Assembly (NCBI GenBank): GCA_015056865.1
Contig: SVFM01000003.1
Coordinates: 1 to 64,000, forward strand
Origin: Lachnospiraceae bacterium
GTDB taxonomy: Bacteria > Bacillota > Clostridia > Lachnospirales > Lachnospiraceae
DNA length: 64,000 bases
Direction: 5' to 3'
Shown here piece by piece: positions 63,640-64,000 of this stretch. The notes under the pieces were generated by a model. That model made no database searches, was not told where the DNA came from, and worked only from the letters and a program-made list of their open reading frames with translations. How positions within the stretch are numbered: the first letter of the stretch is position 1; every line of letters begins with the position of its first letter. The position numbers and the translations under genes were made by a program.

Positions 63640-64000
63640 GTGGAAACAAAAAATATTATGATCGTAGGCGTGGGTGGTCAGGGAACGTTGCTTACCAGCC
63701 GCATATTGGGCGGTATCACAGTAGATGCCGGATTTGATGTAAAACTGTCGGAGGTACACGGCATGGCCCAGCGCGGCGGCAGCGTGGTTACCTTTGTCAG
63801 ATATGGAGAGAAGGTGGCAGAACCCATCGTAGAAGAGGGTCAGGCTGATGTATTGATCGCTTTTGAACGGTTGGAAGCTCTGCGTTACGCACACTTTTTA
63901 AAGCCGGACGGTGTACTCATTGTCAATGACTGGCGGATCGATCCTATCACGGTGGTAACCGGTGCGGCCCAGTATCCGGAAAATATTATCGAGGAACTGG
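63640..64000 (+). CDS. iorB: Indolepyruvate ferredoxin oxidoreductase subunit beta (partial)
   Basis: The N-terminal 120 residues, cut by the window end. It begins GTG at 63640 behind TAGGAGG, with METKNIMIVGVGGQGTLLTSRILG and KLSEVHGMAQRGGSVVTFVRYG, the gamma-domain motifs of the pyruvate:ferredoxin oxidoreductase superfamily. It pairs with IorA, 13 bases upstream, to form the active enzyme. Confidence 0.95.
   Translation, partial: METKNIMIVGVGGQGTLLTSRILGGITVDAGFDVKLSEVHGMAQRGGSVVTFVRYGEKVAEPIVEEGQADVLIAFERLEALRYAHFLKPDGVLIVNDWRIDPITVVTGAAQYPENIIEEL

Overview
The window reads as a chromosomal segment of a strictly anaerobic, probably spore-forming Gram-positive clostridium, most likely Lachnospiraceae. 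The reasons are the strong AGGAGG-type ribosome sites, the consensus sigma-A promoters, a T-box leader, a CIRCE operator in front of groES-groEL, the cysE-cysS-mrnC-rlmB-sigH block typical of Firmicutes, Na+-pumping decarboxylase subunits, ferredoxin-linked indolepyruvate oxidoreductase and several radical SAM and Fe-S proteins. No rRNA, CRISPR array, intact phage or IS element was seen.

Layout. 1-7.5 kb: an ArsC/Spx-like thioredoxin-fold protein, a corrinoid-activator-like ASKHA protein, tcdA, two envelope proteins (zinc ribbon and TPM domain), polyphosphate:AMP phosphotransferase, an XRE regulator and a transaldolase-like aldolase. 7.5-16.4 kb: a DUF2974 hydrolase, a class I glutamine amidotransferase, a large MFS transporter fused to a GH2 glycosidase, an FAD-Rieske oxidoreductase, and a reverse-strand operon of a CAT/E2-like protein and an acyl-CoA ligase. 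16.5-21.7 kb: a PlsC-like plus PAP2-like pair, a YfcC transporter, and a two-gene surface-glycan module (GT52-like transferase and N-acetyl sugar amidotransferase). 21.9-24.5 kb: an AT-rich island of three single-gene units (two GNATs, one methyltransferase) bounded by a 27-bp duplication of the 3' end of tRNA-Leu(AAG). 24.5-33.3 kb: pnuC, a Cof-type phosphatase, tRNA-Leu(CAG), a VTC / DUF4956 / carbohydrate-binding lipoprotein operon, a DtxR-like repressor, nhaC, an AlaX-type editing protein and a repeat-rich spacer. 33.4-43.5 kb: queH, argS, tRNA-Val and tRNA-Met, a zinc-ribbon membrane protein, oadB with a tiny oadG-like gene, ispF, and the T-box-controlled cysE-cysS-mrnC-rlmB-sigH run. 43.5-55.7 kb: a MATE exporter, tRNA-Thr, a LysR regulator divergent from an M20 peptidase and a CapA-like protein, a class A PBP, a YigZ protein, a DUF1905-C39-like fusion and a GH36 alpha-galactosidase. 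55.7-64 kb: groES-groEL, a pair of radical SAM enzymes, and paaK-iorA-iorB (iorB cut by the window end).

How the genes fit together. Polyphosphate appears twice, as a VTC-type polymerase candidate and as a polyphosphate-consuming AMP kinase. Cysteine supply (cysE) and cysteine charging (cysS) sit behind one tRNA-Cys-sensing leader. Aromatic 2-oxo acids produced from amino acids would be oxidised by IorAB, next to an aryl-acetate CoA ligase. The most unusual items are the MFS-GH2 fusion, the tRNA-Leu cassette-like island, the DUF1905-C39-like fusion, and the lipid/acyl-transfer cluster in which two acyltransferase-fold proteins lack canonical active-site residues. All functional calls come from reading motifs by eye; no database search was run.
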